From the NCBI RefSeq assembly GCF_013426915.1, contig NZ_AP023182.1:992001-1056000 (forward strand): a DNA stretch of 64,000 nucleotides, written 5' to 3'. This document shows, piece by piece, positions 52,170 through 61,703 of the stretch (within the stretch, counting starts at the first letter, position 1; every line of letters starts with the position of its first letter). Under the pieces are notes generated by a model, which did no database searches, was not told where the DNA came from, and was given only the letters and a program-made list of their open reading frames with translations. The stretch comes from Paraburkholderia sp. PGU19. Its GTDB lineage: Bacteria; Pseudomonadota; Gammaproteobacteria; Burkholderiales; Burkholderiaceae. Made by a program: the position numbers and the translations under genes.

Positions 52170-53510
52170 ATGAACCATTGGCAACAAGCAGTCGCAGGCG
52201 CACCCGGAGGCTTCGTTCATCCGAACCCCGGCGGGGCTGCGCCGATCGACGACGCACACGCGGCCAACGCGGCCGGGCGCGAGCCGAAGCCCGAATACGA
52301 AGCGCCGGCCGTCAGCAGTCGCAATCCGCTGGTGGCAGTGGCGAACCCGTTGCTGAATCTGGTTCCGCAGATTCGCTGGACCGTGCATCACCCGAATCCG
52401 CGCTGGCTGCGCGAGCACCTCGCGTCGGAGATCCGTCAGTTCGAGATGCGCGCGCAACGCGCGGGCGTGGCGCTTGAGACGATCATCGGCGCACGCTATT
52501 GCCTGTGCACCGCGCTCGACGAAGCAGCATCGCTGACACCGTGGGGCGGCAGCGGCGCATGGTCCGCCGACAGCCTGCTCGTCGCGTTTCATAACGAAAC
52601 CTGGGGCGGCGAGAAATTCTTTCAGGTGCTTGCGCGACTGTCGCAGCACGCGCAGCAGCATCTCGATCTGATCGAACTGCTGTACTACTGTCTCGCGCTC
52701 GGTTTCGAGGGACGTTACCGTGTGCTCGACCACGGGCGCTCGGAGCTGGACGCGCTGATGCGGCGCGTCGCGCGGCTGATCCGGCAGGCGCGCGGCGAGT
52801 ACGGCGCGCCGCTTTCGCCGCACTGGCGCGACGAGATTCCGGCCGAGCGCGCGCGCCGTTTCGTCGTGCCCGTCTGGGCATGCGCCGCGCTCGCGGGGTT
52901 GATCGGCTTCGGTGCCTACGTTGCATTCGATCTCACGCTCGCGGGGCACTCGGACCAGGTGTTTGCTTCGATCGATCGCATGCACGTGCCGCATCTCCAG
53001 CCGCAGCAAGCGGCTATGCCCGCAGTGCACGCAGCCGTTGCACCGCACCTCGCGGGTTTCCTCGAACCGGAAGTGCGCGCGGGTCTCGTGTCCGTGCGCG
53101 ACGACGCGGAACGCAGCGTCGTGACATTGCATGGCGACGGCCTGTTCGAATCCGGCTCGGCCGCCGTGATCGATCGCTATGCGCCCGTTCTAGGGCGGGT
53201 TGCGGATGCGCTCGAGCGTGCGCCGGGACATGTCGTCGTTGCGGGCTACTCGGACAACGTGCCGGTGCGTAGTGCACGTTTCGCATCGAACTGGGATCTG
53301 TCGCAAGCGCGCGCCGAAGCTGTCGCACGGCTGCTTGCAGCGCGCATCACGCAGACGGACCGGATTCGCGCAGAAGGACGCGGAGAAATGGACCCCGTCG
53401 CGCCGAACGATTCACCTGCCGGCCGCGCGCGCAACCGGCGGGTCGAAATCACGCTGCTGGCCGCGCCGTCGCCAGAGCGTGCCGCGTCTTCCGTACAGGT
53501 GACGCCATGA
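52170..53510 (+). CDS. tssL: Type VI membrane protein TssL with C-terminal OmpA domain
   Basis: 446 residues. Cytoplasmic IcmH/DotU domain at about 50-225 (NPLLNLVPQIRW, LCTALDEAASLTPWG, HNETWGGEKFFQVL), one membrane helix at about 231-255, and a periplasmic OmpA/MotB peptidoglycan-binding domain at about 305-435 (SGSAAVIDRYAPVLGRVADAL, GYSDNVPVRS, AEGRGEMDPVAPNDSPAGRARNRRVE). The built-in OmpA domain means no separate TagL is needed. ATG 52170 is chosen; the longer open frame upstream overlaps tssK and is not coding. Confidence 0.95.
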   Translation: MNHWQQAVAGAPGGFVHPNPGGAAPIDDAHAANAAGREPKPEYEAPAVSSRNPLVAVANPLLNLVPQIRWTVHHPNPRWLREHLASEIRQFEMRAQRAGVALETIIGARYCLCTALDEAASLTPWGGSGAWSADSLLVAFHNETWGGEKFFQVLARLSQHAQQHLDLIELLYYCLALGFEGRYRVLDHGRSELDALMRRVARLIRQARGEYGAPLSPHWRDEIPAERARRFVVPVWACAALAGLIGFGAYVAFDLTLAGHSDQVFASIDRMHVPHLQPQQAAMPAVHAAVAPHLAGFLEPEVRAGLVSVRDDAERSVVTLHGDGLFESGSAAVIDRYAPVLGRVADALERAPGHVVVAGYSDNVPVRSARFASNWDLSQARAEAVARLLAARITQTDRIRAEGRGEMDPVAPNDSPAGRARNRRVEITLLAAPSPERAASSVQVTP

Positions 53511-56500
53511 ACGCGTTCGCTTCGTCGCTGCCGGCGCGTCCGTTCGTGCTGCGCGCCTGTGCCGTGTTCATCGGGCTCGCTGCACTGGGCGTGCTGATCT
53601 GGGTGGCGGGACCGCTCGTCGCATTCGGCGACTGGCATCCGCTCGAATCCGCGGTGGCGCGAGCGCTGCTGATCGCCCTGCTGTTTGCGGGATGGGGCGC
53701 TCGCATCGGCTGGCGACGGTGGCGCGCCGCACGGCTGAACGCGCAATTGCTGAACCAGCTGCAGGCAGGCGGCCCTGCATCCGACGATCCGAAAGGGGAG
53801 CCCGCGCATCTCGCGGAACTGCGGCAGCGCTTCAGCGAAGCATCGTCGCTGTTGAAGACGATGGGCCTCGCGCCGGGAGACGAGCGGCGCTCCGGCGTGT
53901 CCGGATGGATCGGACTGCTGTCGCGCCGCTATCTGTATCAATTGCCGTGGTACGTCTTCATCGGCGCGCCGGGCTCGGGCAAGACGACGGCGCTGGTGAA
54001 CTCGGGGCTGAGCTTTCCGCTCGCCGAACAGTTCGGCAAGGCGGCGATTCGCGGCGTGGGCGGCACGCGTCATTGCGACTGGTGGTTCACCAACGAAGCG
54101 GTGATGATCGACACGGCGGGCCGCTATACGACGCAAGAAAGCAATCGCGCGCTCGATGAAGAAGAGTGGCGGGGCTTCGTCGGGCTACTGAGAAAATACC
54201 GGCCGAGGCAGCCGCTCAACGGCGCGTTGCTGACGATCAGCGTGACGGACCTGCTTGGCGCATCGGACGCGCAACGCACCGGGCACGCGATGGCGTTGCG
54301 CAAGCGCCTCCAGGAGTTGCGCTCGCAACTCGGCATCCAGTTTCCCGTCTACGTGCTCGTCACCAAGGCCGATCTGCTGGCTGGCTTCTCGGAGTATTTC
54401 AGCGCATTGAGCCGCGCGGAGCGGGCGCAGGTGTGGGGCTTCACGTTCGGGCTCGACGAGAGCCGCGCGCCGGACTTCGATCTGCGCGCGGCGTTCGATC
54501 GCGAGTACGATCTGCTGCATCGCCGGCTCGACGACGCGCTGCCCGAACTGCTCTGCGCGGAATCCGACGTGCGCCGGCGCGAACTGATCTACTCGCTGCC
54601 GCAGCAATTCGCGCTGCTGCGCGACGTGCTCGCGCAGCTGATCGAAGAGGTGTTCTCTCAATCGAAATTCGGCACGCTGCCGATGCTGCGCGGCGTCTAT
54701 CTGACGAGCGGCACGCAGGAAGGCACCGTGTTCGACCGTGTGATGGGCGGCATCAAGCGCTTCCTGCAGATCGACGGCGTGCCGCCTGCCACGCAGACGG
54801 GCGCGAGCGGGCGCAGCTTTTTCCTCAAGGATCTGCTGCAGGGGCTCATCGTCGGTGAGACGAGTCTGGCCGGCACGAACCTGACGTGGCATCGGCGCAA
54901 GCATGTGCTGACCGTGGCGGGCTATTCGACGGCAGCCCTGTTGCTGTGTATCGCACTCGCGCTGTGGATGCGCAGCTACGTCAACAACAGCCGCTATCTC
55001 GATGACGTGAGCGCGCGCGTCGCAGCGCTGGACCAGCAGTTGAGGCATGCGTCGCTGACTGATACGGCGGGCATCGAACAGGTGTTGCCCGTGCTCGACG
55101 ATTTGCGACAGCTTGCTCGAACCGGGCGTGTCGATGCCCTGTCGCCGCCGCTTGCGTATCGTTGGGGACTCTTTCAGGGCGACAAGACGCGTGCGGCGGC
55201 GAACGGCGTCTATCAGCGCGCGCTCGACGAACTGCTGTTGCCGCTCGCGGCGCGGCGTCTCGAAGCGACGCTGCAAAGCGCGCGCGGCGACGACGATCCG
55301 ACGTTCGCCTACGCGGCGCTCAAGGCGTACCTGATGCTTTACGACGGCGCGCACTATGAACCCGCCTATGTCCAGGCCGTGCTCGAGCTGGCGTTCGAGC
55401 GGACGCTCACGCGTCCGTTGACGGCGGCGCAACGGTCGGCACTCGGCACGCATCTGGCGGCGCTGTTCGCCGATCGCGTCGTGCTGTCGCCTTTCGCGAT
55501 GAACGAGCGGCTCGTGTCCGACACGCGCGCGCGGCTGCAACAGCTGACATTCGCGCAACGGCTCTATGCGCAACTGACGCGCACCTTGCGCGGCGCCACC
55601 CAGTCGTATGACTTCGACATCGCGCATGCGGGGGGGCCATCCGCTGCGCTCGTATTCCGCCGTCAAAGCGGCAAGAGTCTGAACGACGCGCTGCCGGGGC
55701 TCTACACGTATCGTGGCTACTGGGACGTATTCGACAAGCGGCTCGACGATGCAATCGGCGCCTTCGCCGGCGAAGAGAAGTGGGTGCTCAACCTGAAGGA
55801 GAGCGATGTGCCGAACCGCGTCGCAGCGCAAGCATGGGCACGCGATATCCGCACGTTGTACCTCGACGACTACGTGCGCGTGTGGGACGCGTACCTGGTC
55901 GACATCCGTCTGCAAACGGGCGAATCGCTTGCGCAGAGCATTCAGGCCGCGCGCGTGCTGTCGTCGCCCGAGTCGCCGCTGACCCGGTTGATCGACGCCG
56001 CCGCTGCGCAGACGGCGTTGACTCGCAGTGATCCGGGCACGGGCGGCGCGGGTCTCGCCGACCGTGCGCAGGACAAGGTGGAAAGCGCACGGCACGCGCT
56101 GGCCGGCATCTTCTCGAACGGGCAGGCGGGCGACGCAACGGCACCAAGCGACAAGCTGGAAGCCGTGGTCGACAACCACTTCGCCGGCCTGCGTCAGTTC
56201 GCGCATGGCGAGAACCGCTCGGACAATGCGCCGATCGAAGGCATGCTGAAGCTGGTCGACGATCTCTATACCTATCTGAGCGCAACGGATGCCGCGTTGC
56301 GCAGCGGCGGCATGCCGCCGCCGTCCGATGTGCCCGACAAGGTGCGCGCACAGGCCGGCCGGATGCCCGCGCCATTCAGGCAGATGCTCGGCGACCTGGC
56401 CGATGGCGCGAACGGCAGCGTCGCGACGCTTGCTCAGCGCAATCTCGCGCGCAGCGCCTCGGCTGACGTCGGCGATTTCTGCCGGCAGGCGATCGCGGGC

Positions 56501-57169
56501 CGCTATCCGTTTGCACACGGCTCGCCGCGCGACGTGGCGCTGGGCGACTTCGCACAGGTCTTCGCGCCTGCGGGACTGATGGACGACTTCTTCCGCAAGA
56601 ACCTGCAGACGCGCGTCGATACGGCCACGCGACCCTGGCGGTTCAATGCCGCGCCTTCGAGTGCCGACGCAACAGCGAATACGGACGGGATCACGGCCGG
56701 AAATGCCGCGCCGTTTCTCGCATCGTTCGAAAAGGCCGCTGTGATACGCGACGTGTTTTTCGCGGGCGGCAGTCGCGACCCTGCCGTGAAGGTGCAGATC
56801 AAGCCGCTCGACATGGACCCGGCGATTTCCGAATGGGCACTCGATGCAGGCGGCCAGGCCGTCCGCTACGCGCATGGGCCGCAGGCGCCCATCACGCTGC
56901 AGTGGCCCGCGCCCGGCGGCAACAATCAGGCCCGGCTGCAGGTCGTCGAGCAATCGGGTGCGACGGACGGCTGGGTCGCCGACGGACCGTGGGCGCTGTA
57001 CCGCCTGTTCGACCATGCGCGGATCGAGCGGGGCCGCGTGCCGGAAGAACTGATCGCGAGCTTCGCGGTGGACGGCAAAACGTTCAAGGTGCAGATCACC
57101 GCGGATTCGGTGCATAACCCGTTTCGTCTCGCACAGATGGAGTCGTTCACATGCCCGGGCAAATCATGA
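53507..57169 (+). CDS. tssM: Type VI membrane protein TssM
   Basis: 1220 residues, IcmF family. Two N-terminal membrane helices (about 15-40 and 50-69), a cytoplasmic GTPase-like domain with Walker A GAPGSGKT at 153-160, intact here, a third helix at about 466-486 (AGYSTAALLLCIALALWM) and a large periplasmic domain ending with the TssJ-binding beta region (KPLDMDPAISEWALDAGGQ, ADGPWALYRLFDHARIE). It forms the trans-envelope core with TssJ and TssL. Overlaps tssL and tagF by four bases each. Confidence 0.96.
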   Translation: MNAFASSLPARPFVLRACAVFIGLAALGVLIWVAGPLVAFGDWHPLESAVARALLIALLFAGWGARIGWRRWRAARLNAQLLNQLQAGGPASDDPKGEPAHLAELRQRFSEASSLLKTMGLAPGDERRSGVSGWIGLLSRRYLYQLPWYVFIGAPGSGKTTALVNSGLSFPLAEQFGKAAIRGVGGTRHCDWWFTNEAVMIDTAGRYTTQESNRALDEEEWRGFVGLLRKYRPRQPLNGALLTISVTDLLGASDAQRTGHAMALRKRLQELRSQLGIQFPVYVLVTKADLLAGFSEYFSALSRAERAQVWGFTFGLDESRAPDFDLRAAFDREYDLLHRRLDDALPELLCAESDVRRRELIYSLPQQFALLRDVLAQLIEEVFSQSKFGTLPMLRGVYLTSGTQEGTVFDRVMGGIKRFLQIDGVPPATQTGASGRSFFLKDLLQGLIVGETSLAGTNLTWHRRKHVLTVAGYSTAALLLCIALALWMRSYVNNSRYLDDVSARVAALDQQLRHASLTDTAGIEQVLPVLDDLRQLARTGRVDALSPPLAYRWGLFQGDKTRAAANGVYQRALDELLLPLAARRLEATLQSARGDDDPTFAYAALKAYLMLYDGAHYEPAYVQAVLELAFERTLTRPLTAAQRSALGTHLAALFADRVVLSPFAMNERLVSDTRARLQQLTFAQRLYAQLTRTLRGATQSYDFDIAHAGGPSAALVFRRQSGKSLNDALPGLYTYRGYWDVFDKRLDDAIGAFAGEEKWVLNLKESDVPNRVAAQAWARDIRTLYLDDYVRVWDAYLVDIRLQTGESLAQSIQAARVLSSPESPLTRLIDAAAAQTALTRSDPGTGGAGLADRAQDKVESARHALAGIFSNGQAGDATAPSDKLEAVVDNHFAGLRQFAHGENRSDNAPIEGMLKLVDDLYTYLSATDAALRSGGMPPPSDVPDKVRAQAGRMPAPFRQMLGDLADGANGSVATLAQRNLARSASADVGDFCRQAIAGRYPFAHGSPRDVALGDFAQVFAPAGLMDDFFRKNLQTRVDTATRPWRFNAAPSSADATANTDGITAGNAAPFLASFEKAAVIRDVFFAGGSRDPAVKVQIKPLDMDPAISEWALDAGGQAVRYAHGPQAPITLQWPAPGGNNQARLQVVEQSGATDGWVADGPWALYRLFDHARIERGRVPEELIASFAVDGKTFKVQITADSVHNPFRLAQMESFTCPGKS

Positions 57170-57849
57170 GCGAGGCGACAGCGAACGGCCGCCTGTTGCA
57201 GTTCGGCTGGTTCGGCAAGCTGCCCGGTGCGGGTGACTTCGTCAATCGCGGCATGTCCGCGGGACTCGCTGCGTGGTGGGACAGCTGGGTGCAGCGGGGC
57301 ATGGTCGAGCTACGGCAGGGCGCGGCGGACGGGCTCGCCCGCTATTTCGCGGTTGCGCCCGTGTGGCACTTCGCGATACCTGGCGGGACGGGCGCCGGCT
57401 GCGTGCAGTTGGGCTGCCTCGCGCCGAGTTGCGACCGTGTCGGACGGTACTACCCGGTCGTCGCGGCGCTCGTGCTCGATGCCGACGCTTACACCCCCGA
57501 TGCGACGCTCGCGGCGACCGGCCTCGCCGGCGACGTGGGCGCGGCGCTAATCGACGCCGTGCGCGAAGCGCAAGGCCCTGAGCAGCTCGATGACGTGCTG
57601 CGTGGCATACACATGCCGCGCGAAGCAGGCGCGCGCGATCCTTCCGATGGCGACGCGCGGCGCGCGTGCGAGGTCCAGACGGCAGGCTGGCCGAATCTTG
57701 CCGAGTTTTTCGATCCGCACGGCGCGACCAGCTTCTGGTGGACGCTTCAGGTGAACGATTCGCCGCCCAGGACGTACGCGCATACGGGCAGGTTCGACGC
57801 GCGGCTGTTTCGAACGCTTTTCGGCGCACCGGCGCGCGCCGCGTATTGA
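57166..57849 (+). CDS. tagF: Type VI-associated protein TagF
   Basis: 227 residues with the TagF/ImpM family motif GWFGKLPGAGDFVNRGM and WWDSWVQRGMVELRQ. In Pseudomonas aeruginosa TagF restrains the system post-translationally through the FHA protein, independent of PpkA. Here it lies next to the kinase gene. Start ATG 57166 overlaps the tssM stop (ATGA); an ATG at 57151 would add five residues. Confidence 0.92.
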   Translation: MSEATANGRLLQFGWFGKLPGAGDFVNRGMSAGLAAWWDSWVQRGMVELRQGAADGLARYFAVAPVWHFAIPGGTGAGCVQLGCLAPSCDRVGRYYPVVAALVLDADAYTPDATLAATGLAGDVGAALIDAVREAQGPEQLDDVLRGIHMPREAGARDPSDGDARRACEVQTAGWPNLAEFFDPHGATSFWWTLQVNDSPPRTYAHTGRFDARLFRTLFGAPARAAY

Positions 57850-57918
57850 CCCGGCGAAAGGGTTTCGCGTGGCGCGCCGCAGTGCAAGACGGTCGCGATA
57901 TTGATGAAGAGGTCGTAA

Positions 57919-59979
57919 ATGATGGACCCGTTGTTCAAGGAACGCCTGGCGACAGCAACCGATGCGACAGGCACCACAGGCGCCGCGAGGCCGTTGCCCG
58001 CAGGGCACAGGCTGGGTGAATTCGAACTGGACGCCGTGCTGGGCATCGGCGGATTCGGCATCGTCTATCGTGCATTCGACCGCACGCTGCAACGTGCCGT
58101 TGCCGTCAAGGAATACATGCCCTCGCTGCTCGCGCAGCGTGGCGGCGACTTCACGGTGTGCCTGCGCGCGGAACGCTTCGCCGCCGCATTCGATTCAGGC
58201 CGTGCGGCGTTTCTGAACGAGGCGAGGCTGCTGGCGCAATTCGATCATCCCGGTCTGGTGAAGGTGCTGCAGTTCTGGCAAAGCCACGGCACCGCCTATA
58301 TGGTGATGCCGTTCTACGAAGGTCCTACGCTGAAGCAGCGCGCCGCGACACAGGAGCCGATGAGCGAAGCTGAGTTGCTGGGTCTGGTCGCGGCGCTGCT
58401 CGGCGCACTGGACACGCTGCATCGCGCGCAGTGCTTTCATCGCGACATCTCGCTCGACAACGTGTTGATTCCCGCCGACGGCAAGCCCGTACTGCTCGAT
58501 TTCGGCGCGGCGCGCAAGTCGATCGGCGATGCCGTCGACGAAACGTCGGTGATGCTCAAGCCGGGCTACTCGCCGATCGAGCAATACACCGACGACCCCG
58601 CCTTCGCGCAGGGGCCGTGGACCGACATCTATTCGCTTGGGGCGGTGATGCACGCGATGATCGTCGGCGAGCCGCCGCCGGCCGCGGTCGTGCGCAGCAT
58701 TCAGGATACGTGGCGGCCGTTGGCGTCGCGCGCGTTCGCGGGACGCGAGCGTTACAGCCGCGCGTTTCTCGAAGCCGTCGATCACGCGCTGGCATTGCGA
58801 ATCGAGGACCGTCCGGATTCGGTGGCGGCGTTTGCGAGGGAACTGGGGCTGCGTGAAGCGGGTGCCTGTGTGTATGCGCCCGGCGAGCGCGCGCGCGGTG
58901 CGGGCGCCGTCGCGCAGCAGGACGTCCGGCATGGCGCGGACCGCGACGCATTGTCTCGAACCGCGCAGCCCCAACCCGCGCCGCACGCGGCGAGCGAAGC
59001 GCAAGCTGCGCGGGCAACGGATGCGACGCGAGAAGCGGACTCGCGAACCGGGCGCAATGAGCCGACGGGCGGCGCGGCGATTCGCGACGCAACCGGCCTG
59101 AGCGACGGTGCATCGAATGGCCGCACCGATCCCGACGCGACCGTCGCGCCGCCATTCAATGATTCTCACCAGCAGAGCGTCGCTGCAGAGGCGTCGCCGG
59201 ATAACGCGCATCCCGACGAAAGCGCGCACGCCGAACCTGCGCCAGCGGACGATCGGCGCATGTGGGCAGCCGGTATGCGGCAGCACGCGCAATCCGTTCT
59301 CGCGCGGGTGTCGGGCACATGGCGTGCGTTGGCGTTTGCGGCGACACGCCCTGCGGAACGTATGAACCGGCGGCGCTCCGTTGCGATAGCGGGCGTGCTG
59401 GTTCTGATCGCGGTCGTGTGCACCGGCACGTACAGGTTGTTCGAATACGCGATTCGCGGACCCGACCGGCAATCGGATCTCGCAACCGCACCCGCCGTGC
59501 ATGCGCCCGTCGTGATCGCGCGGCACTTGCCGGCGTCGTCTGCGGCGGGTGCATCCGCGCCGCGTCGGGCCGAAGCCGCTGAAGCGGGCGCGCCTGCGTC
59601 GTCAGCGCCCAGCATGCAAGCGCTGGCGCCCACGATCGCCCCCGAGACCGATGCACACGTCGCAGGCGCTGCGCCAGCCGCCGACGTGCGGAGTGCTACG
59701 GCATCCGCCGCCTCCGGCGTCGAGGTCGCGCAAGGCGCATCGGCCAGCGACGAGCCCCGGCCGCCGAAGCTCGTTGCCGTGCGCTTGCAGGTCTATCCGT
59801 GGGGCGAGGTGTACGTGGACGGCGTCAAGCGTGGCGTCAGTCCGCCGCTGAAGACGCTTGCGCTCGCGCCCGGCCAGTACGACATCGAGATCCGCAATGG
59901 CCAGCTGCCGTCGATGCGGCGAACCGTCAGGCTCGATGCAGGCAGCGGCCCCGTGAATATCAGCTACCGCTTCGAATGA
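57919..59979 (+). CDS. ppkA: PpkA-type Ser/Thr protein kinase with transmembrane segment and C-terminal PEGA-like domain
   Basis: 686 residues. Kinase domain at about 33-310: glycine loop GIGGFG at 42-47, Lys64 (VAVKE), HRD at 174-176 (FHRDISLDN) and DFG at 194-196. A proline/alanine-rich linker follows to a single membrane helix (about 485-505, VAIAGVLVLIAVVCTGTYRLF), then a periplasmic tail ending in a PEGA-like beta repeat (LQVYPWGEVYVDGVKRGVSPP). In type VI systems PpkA phosphorylates the FHA protein to activate secretion. The PEGA-like end differs from the von Willebrand-type end of Pseudomonas PpkA and may sense the envelope. Confidence 0.9.
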   Translation: MMDPLFKERLATATDATGTTGAARPLPAGHRLGEFELDAVLGIGGFGIVYRAFDRTLQRAVAVKEYMPSLLAQRGGDFTVCLRAERFAAAFDSGRAAFLNEARLLAQFDHPGLVKVLQFWQSHGTAYMVMPFYEGPTLKQRAATQEPMSEAELLGLVAALLGALDTLHRAQCFHRDISLDNVLIPADGKPVLLDFGAARKSIGDAVDETSVMLKPGYSPIEQYTDDPAFAQGPWTDIYSLGAVMHAMIVGEPPPAAVVRSIQDTWRPLASRAFAGRERYSRAFLEAVDHALALRIEDRPDSVAAFARELGLREAGACVYAPGERARGAGAVAQQDVRHGADRDALSRTAQPQPAPHAASEAQAARATDATREADSRTGRNEPTGGAAIRDATGLSDGASNGRTDPDATVAPPFNDSHQQSVAAEASPDNAHPDESAHAEPAPADDRRMWAAGMRQHAQSVLARVSGTWRALAFAATRPAERMNRRRSVAIAGVLVLIAVVCTGTYRLFEYAIRGPDRQSDLATAPAVHAPVVIARHLPASSAAGASAPRRAEAAEAGAPASSAPSMQALAPTIAPETDAHVAGAAPAADVRSATASAASGVEVAQGASASDEPRPPKLVAVRLQVYPWGEVYVDGVKRGVSPPLKTLALAPGQYDIEIRNGQLPSMRRTVRLDAGSGPVNISYRFE

Positions 59980-60008
59980 GAGAGATCTGACGCAAGGACA
60001 CCACTGCC

Positions 60009-61067
60009 ATGAATGAACGCTTTCTTGCTCCCGTCGATGCCACATCCCGATGCGGACCCGATCTCGAGTACGACGCAGACTTCCTGCTGCTGCAACAGTG
60101 CGCCGCGGGACGGCCCGAACAGCAGTACGGCGCGACGGTGATTGCCGAACAGGTGCCCGATTGGGCCGAAGTGGAACGCGTCGCCCGCATGCTGCTCATG
60201 CGCACGCGGGATCTGCGCATCGCCGCGCCGCTGGTGCGCGCGTGGATCGCAACGCGCGGGCTCGACGGCTATGCGGACGGGCTTGCTCTCGTCCAGCGAT
60301 GGCTCGCCGACTATTGGGACGAACTGCACCCGGCACTCGACATCGACGGCGAGCCGGACCCGACACCGCGGATGAACTCGCTTGCAGGCATCGTCGGAGA
60401 CCATGCGTGTGCGCGTGTGGCGCTCGAATCGGTATTGACGGACAACCTGACCGTGCGCGACGCGGAAGAGCTTCTCGACGGACGCGCTTCGAACGCCGGC
60501 CGATATCCCGGAGGCGTCGAACGCCTGAAGGACGAGATGCGGCGCCTGTGCCACGAGGGTGCGCACACGTGGGCCGTCGTGCATGGCGCGCTCGACAGTC
60601 TCGACGCGATCCGCGCGACGGTGACGGCGCGCATCGGCCCGCAGTGGATGCCCGAGCCGGGCCGTGTCGAACGGGTTTTCCGGCGCATCCGCGACGGGGT
60701 GCCTGCGCAGATGCCCGCGCAATCTGACGATCCCGCCGCCGATACCGCCGACGAACGGGCCACGACGCTTCCCGCGAATGCGACAGCGGGAGACGACACC
60801 CGCGCGACGGAGCGCGCTTCCGCTGTCCCAGGCGCGCGGTCGAACGCGTGGCGCGACGCCGAGTTCGCGAATCGCGACGACGTCGGGCTGGCGCTCGAAA
60901 AAATGTGCCGCTATTTCGACGAACACGAAATGGGGCATCCGGCGCCCTTGCTGCTGCGCCGCGTGCAGCGTCTGCTGACGCTCGATTTCTATGAGCTGGT
61001 CAGGGACATCGCGCCCGAAGCGCTGCAACAGGTCGAACTGCTGAGCGGCCACGGCCACGGTGCGTAG
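60009..61067 (+). CDS. tssA: Type VI protein TssA
   Basis: 352 residues. N-terminal ImpA domain: RCGPDLEYDADFLLLQQC, MRTRDLRIAAPLVRAWIATRG and WLADYWDELHPALDIDGEPDP. The C-terminal part FEYHEMGHPAPLLLRR-like (YFDEHEMGHPAPLLLRRVQRLL) is the short TssA C-terminal motif. TssA primes sheath polymerisation at the baseplate. A non-conserved linker separates the two. Starts 29 bases after ppkA. Confidence 0.92.
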   Translation: MNERFLAPVDATSRCGPDLEYDADFLLLQQCAAGRPEQQYGATVIAEQVPDWAEVERVARMLLMRTRDLRIAAPLVRAWIATRGLDGYADGLALVQRWLADYWDELHPALDIDGEPDPTPRMNSLAGIVGDHACARVALESVLTDNLTVRDAEELLDGRASNAGRYPGGVERLKDEMRRLCHEGAHTWAVVHGALDSLDAIRATVTARIGPQWMPEPGRVERVFRRIRDGVPAQMPAQSDDPAADTADERATTLPANATAGDDTRATERASAVPGARSNAWRDAEFANRDDVGLALEKMCRYFDEHEMGHPAPLLLRRVQRLLTLDFYELVRDIAPEALQQVELLSGHGHGA

Positions 61068-61157
61068 AGCGGGGTGCGCCGTACGAGAACCGCGGCGCGC
61101 GTTCATCGTTGTTGAACCAGGATCGGCGCACGCATCGTGCGCGAGGAGCAGGAGCGA

Positions 61158-61703
61158 ATGTCACGTCAAAAGACTTTGTCGAGTGGGCAGAAACTGATCG
61201 CGCGCAATCGCGCGCCCCGGGTTCAGATCGAATACGACGTCGAGTTGTACGGCGCGCAGCAGAAGGTGCAGTTGCCATTCGTGATGGGCGTCATGGCCGA
61301 TCTCGCGGGGCATCGCGCGACGCCGCTGCCGGATCTCGCTGAGCGCAAGTTCATGGAGATCGAGGTCGACACGTTCGACGAACGCATGAAAGCGCTCGCG
61401 CCCGCGTTGTCGCTCGAAGTGGACAACACGTTGACGGGCGAAGGCAAGCTGAAGGTCGATGTCGCGTTCGGGAGCATCGACGACTTCGGGCCGGCTGCGC
61501 TCGCGCGCAACGTGGAGCCGTTGCGGCGGTTGCTCGACGCGCGCACGCAGCTGGCGAACCTGCTGTCGTATATCGACGGCAAGCGCGGCGCGGAGGAACT
61601 GATCGCGCGGGCGCTGGCCAATCCCGCGCTGCTCGCGTCGCTGGCAGCGCGGGACGCTGAAGATGGTGGCGCACCGCGCCTCGAAGGAGACAGCCATGAG
61701 TAG
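61158..61703 (+). CDS. tssB: Type VI sheath small subunit TssB
   Basis: 181 residues. RVQIEYDVELYGAQQKVQLPFVMGVMADLAG and the sheath segment RKFMEIEVDTFDERMKALAP are diagnostic for TssB/VipA. It polymerises with TssC into the contractile sheath. ATG 61158 follows AGGAGCAGGAG at 61143-61153; tssC starts before its stop. Confidence 0.95.
   Translation: MSRQKTLSSGQKLIARNRAPRVQIEYDVELYGAQQKVQLPFVMGVMADLAGHRATPLPDLAERKFMEIEVDTFDERMKALAPALSLEVDNTLTGEGKLKVDVAFGSIDDFGPAALARNVEPLRRLLDARTQLANLLSYIDGKRGAEELIARALANPALLASLAARDAEDGGAPRLEGDSHE

Noticed and set aside
54185..57115. 976-codon open frame on the minus strand
   Set aside because: It is exactly antisense to tssM, arises from high third-position GC, and has no domain or ribosome binding site.
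58195..59526. 443-codon minus-strand frame
   Set aside because: Antisense to ppkA, with a composition typical of a shadow frame.
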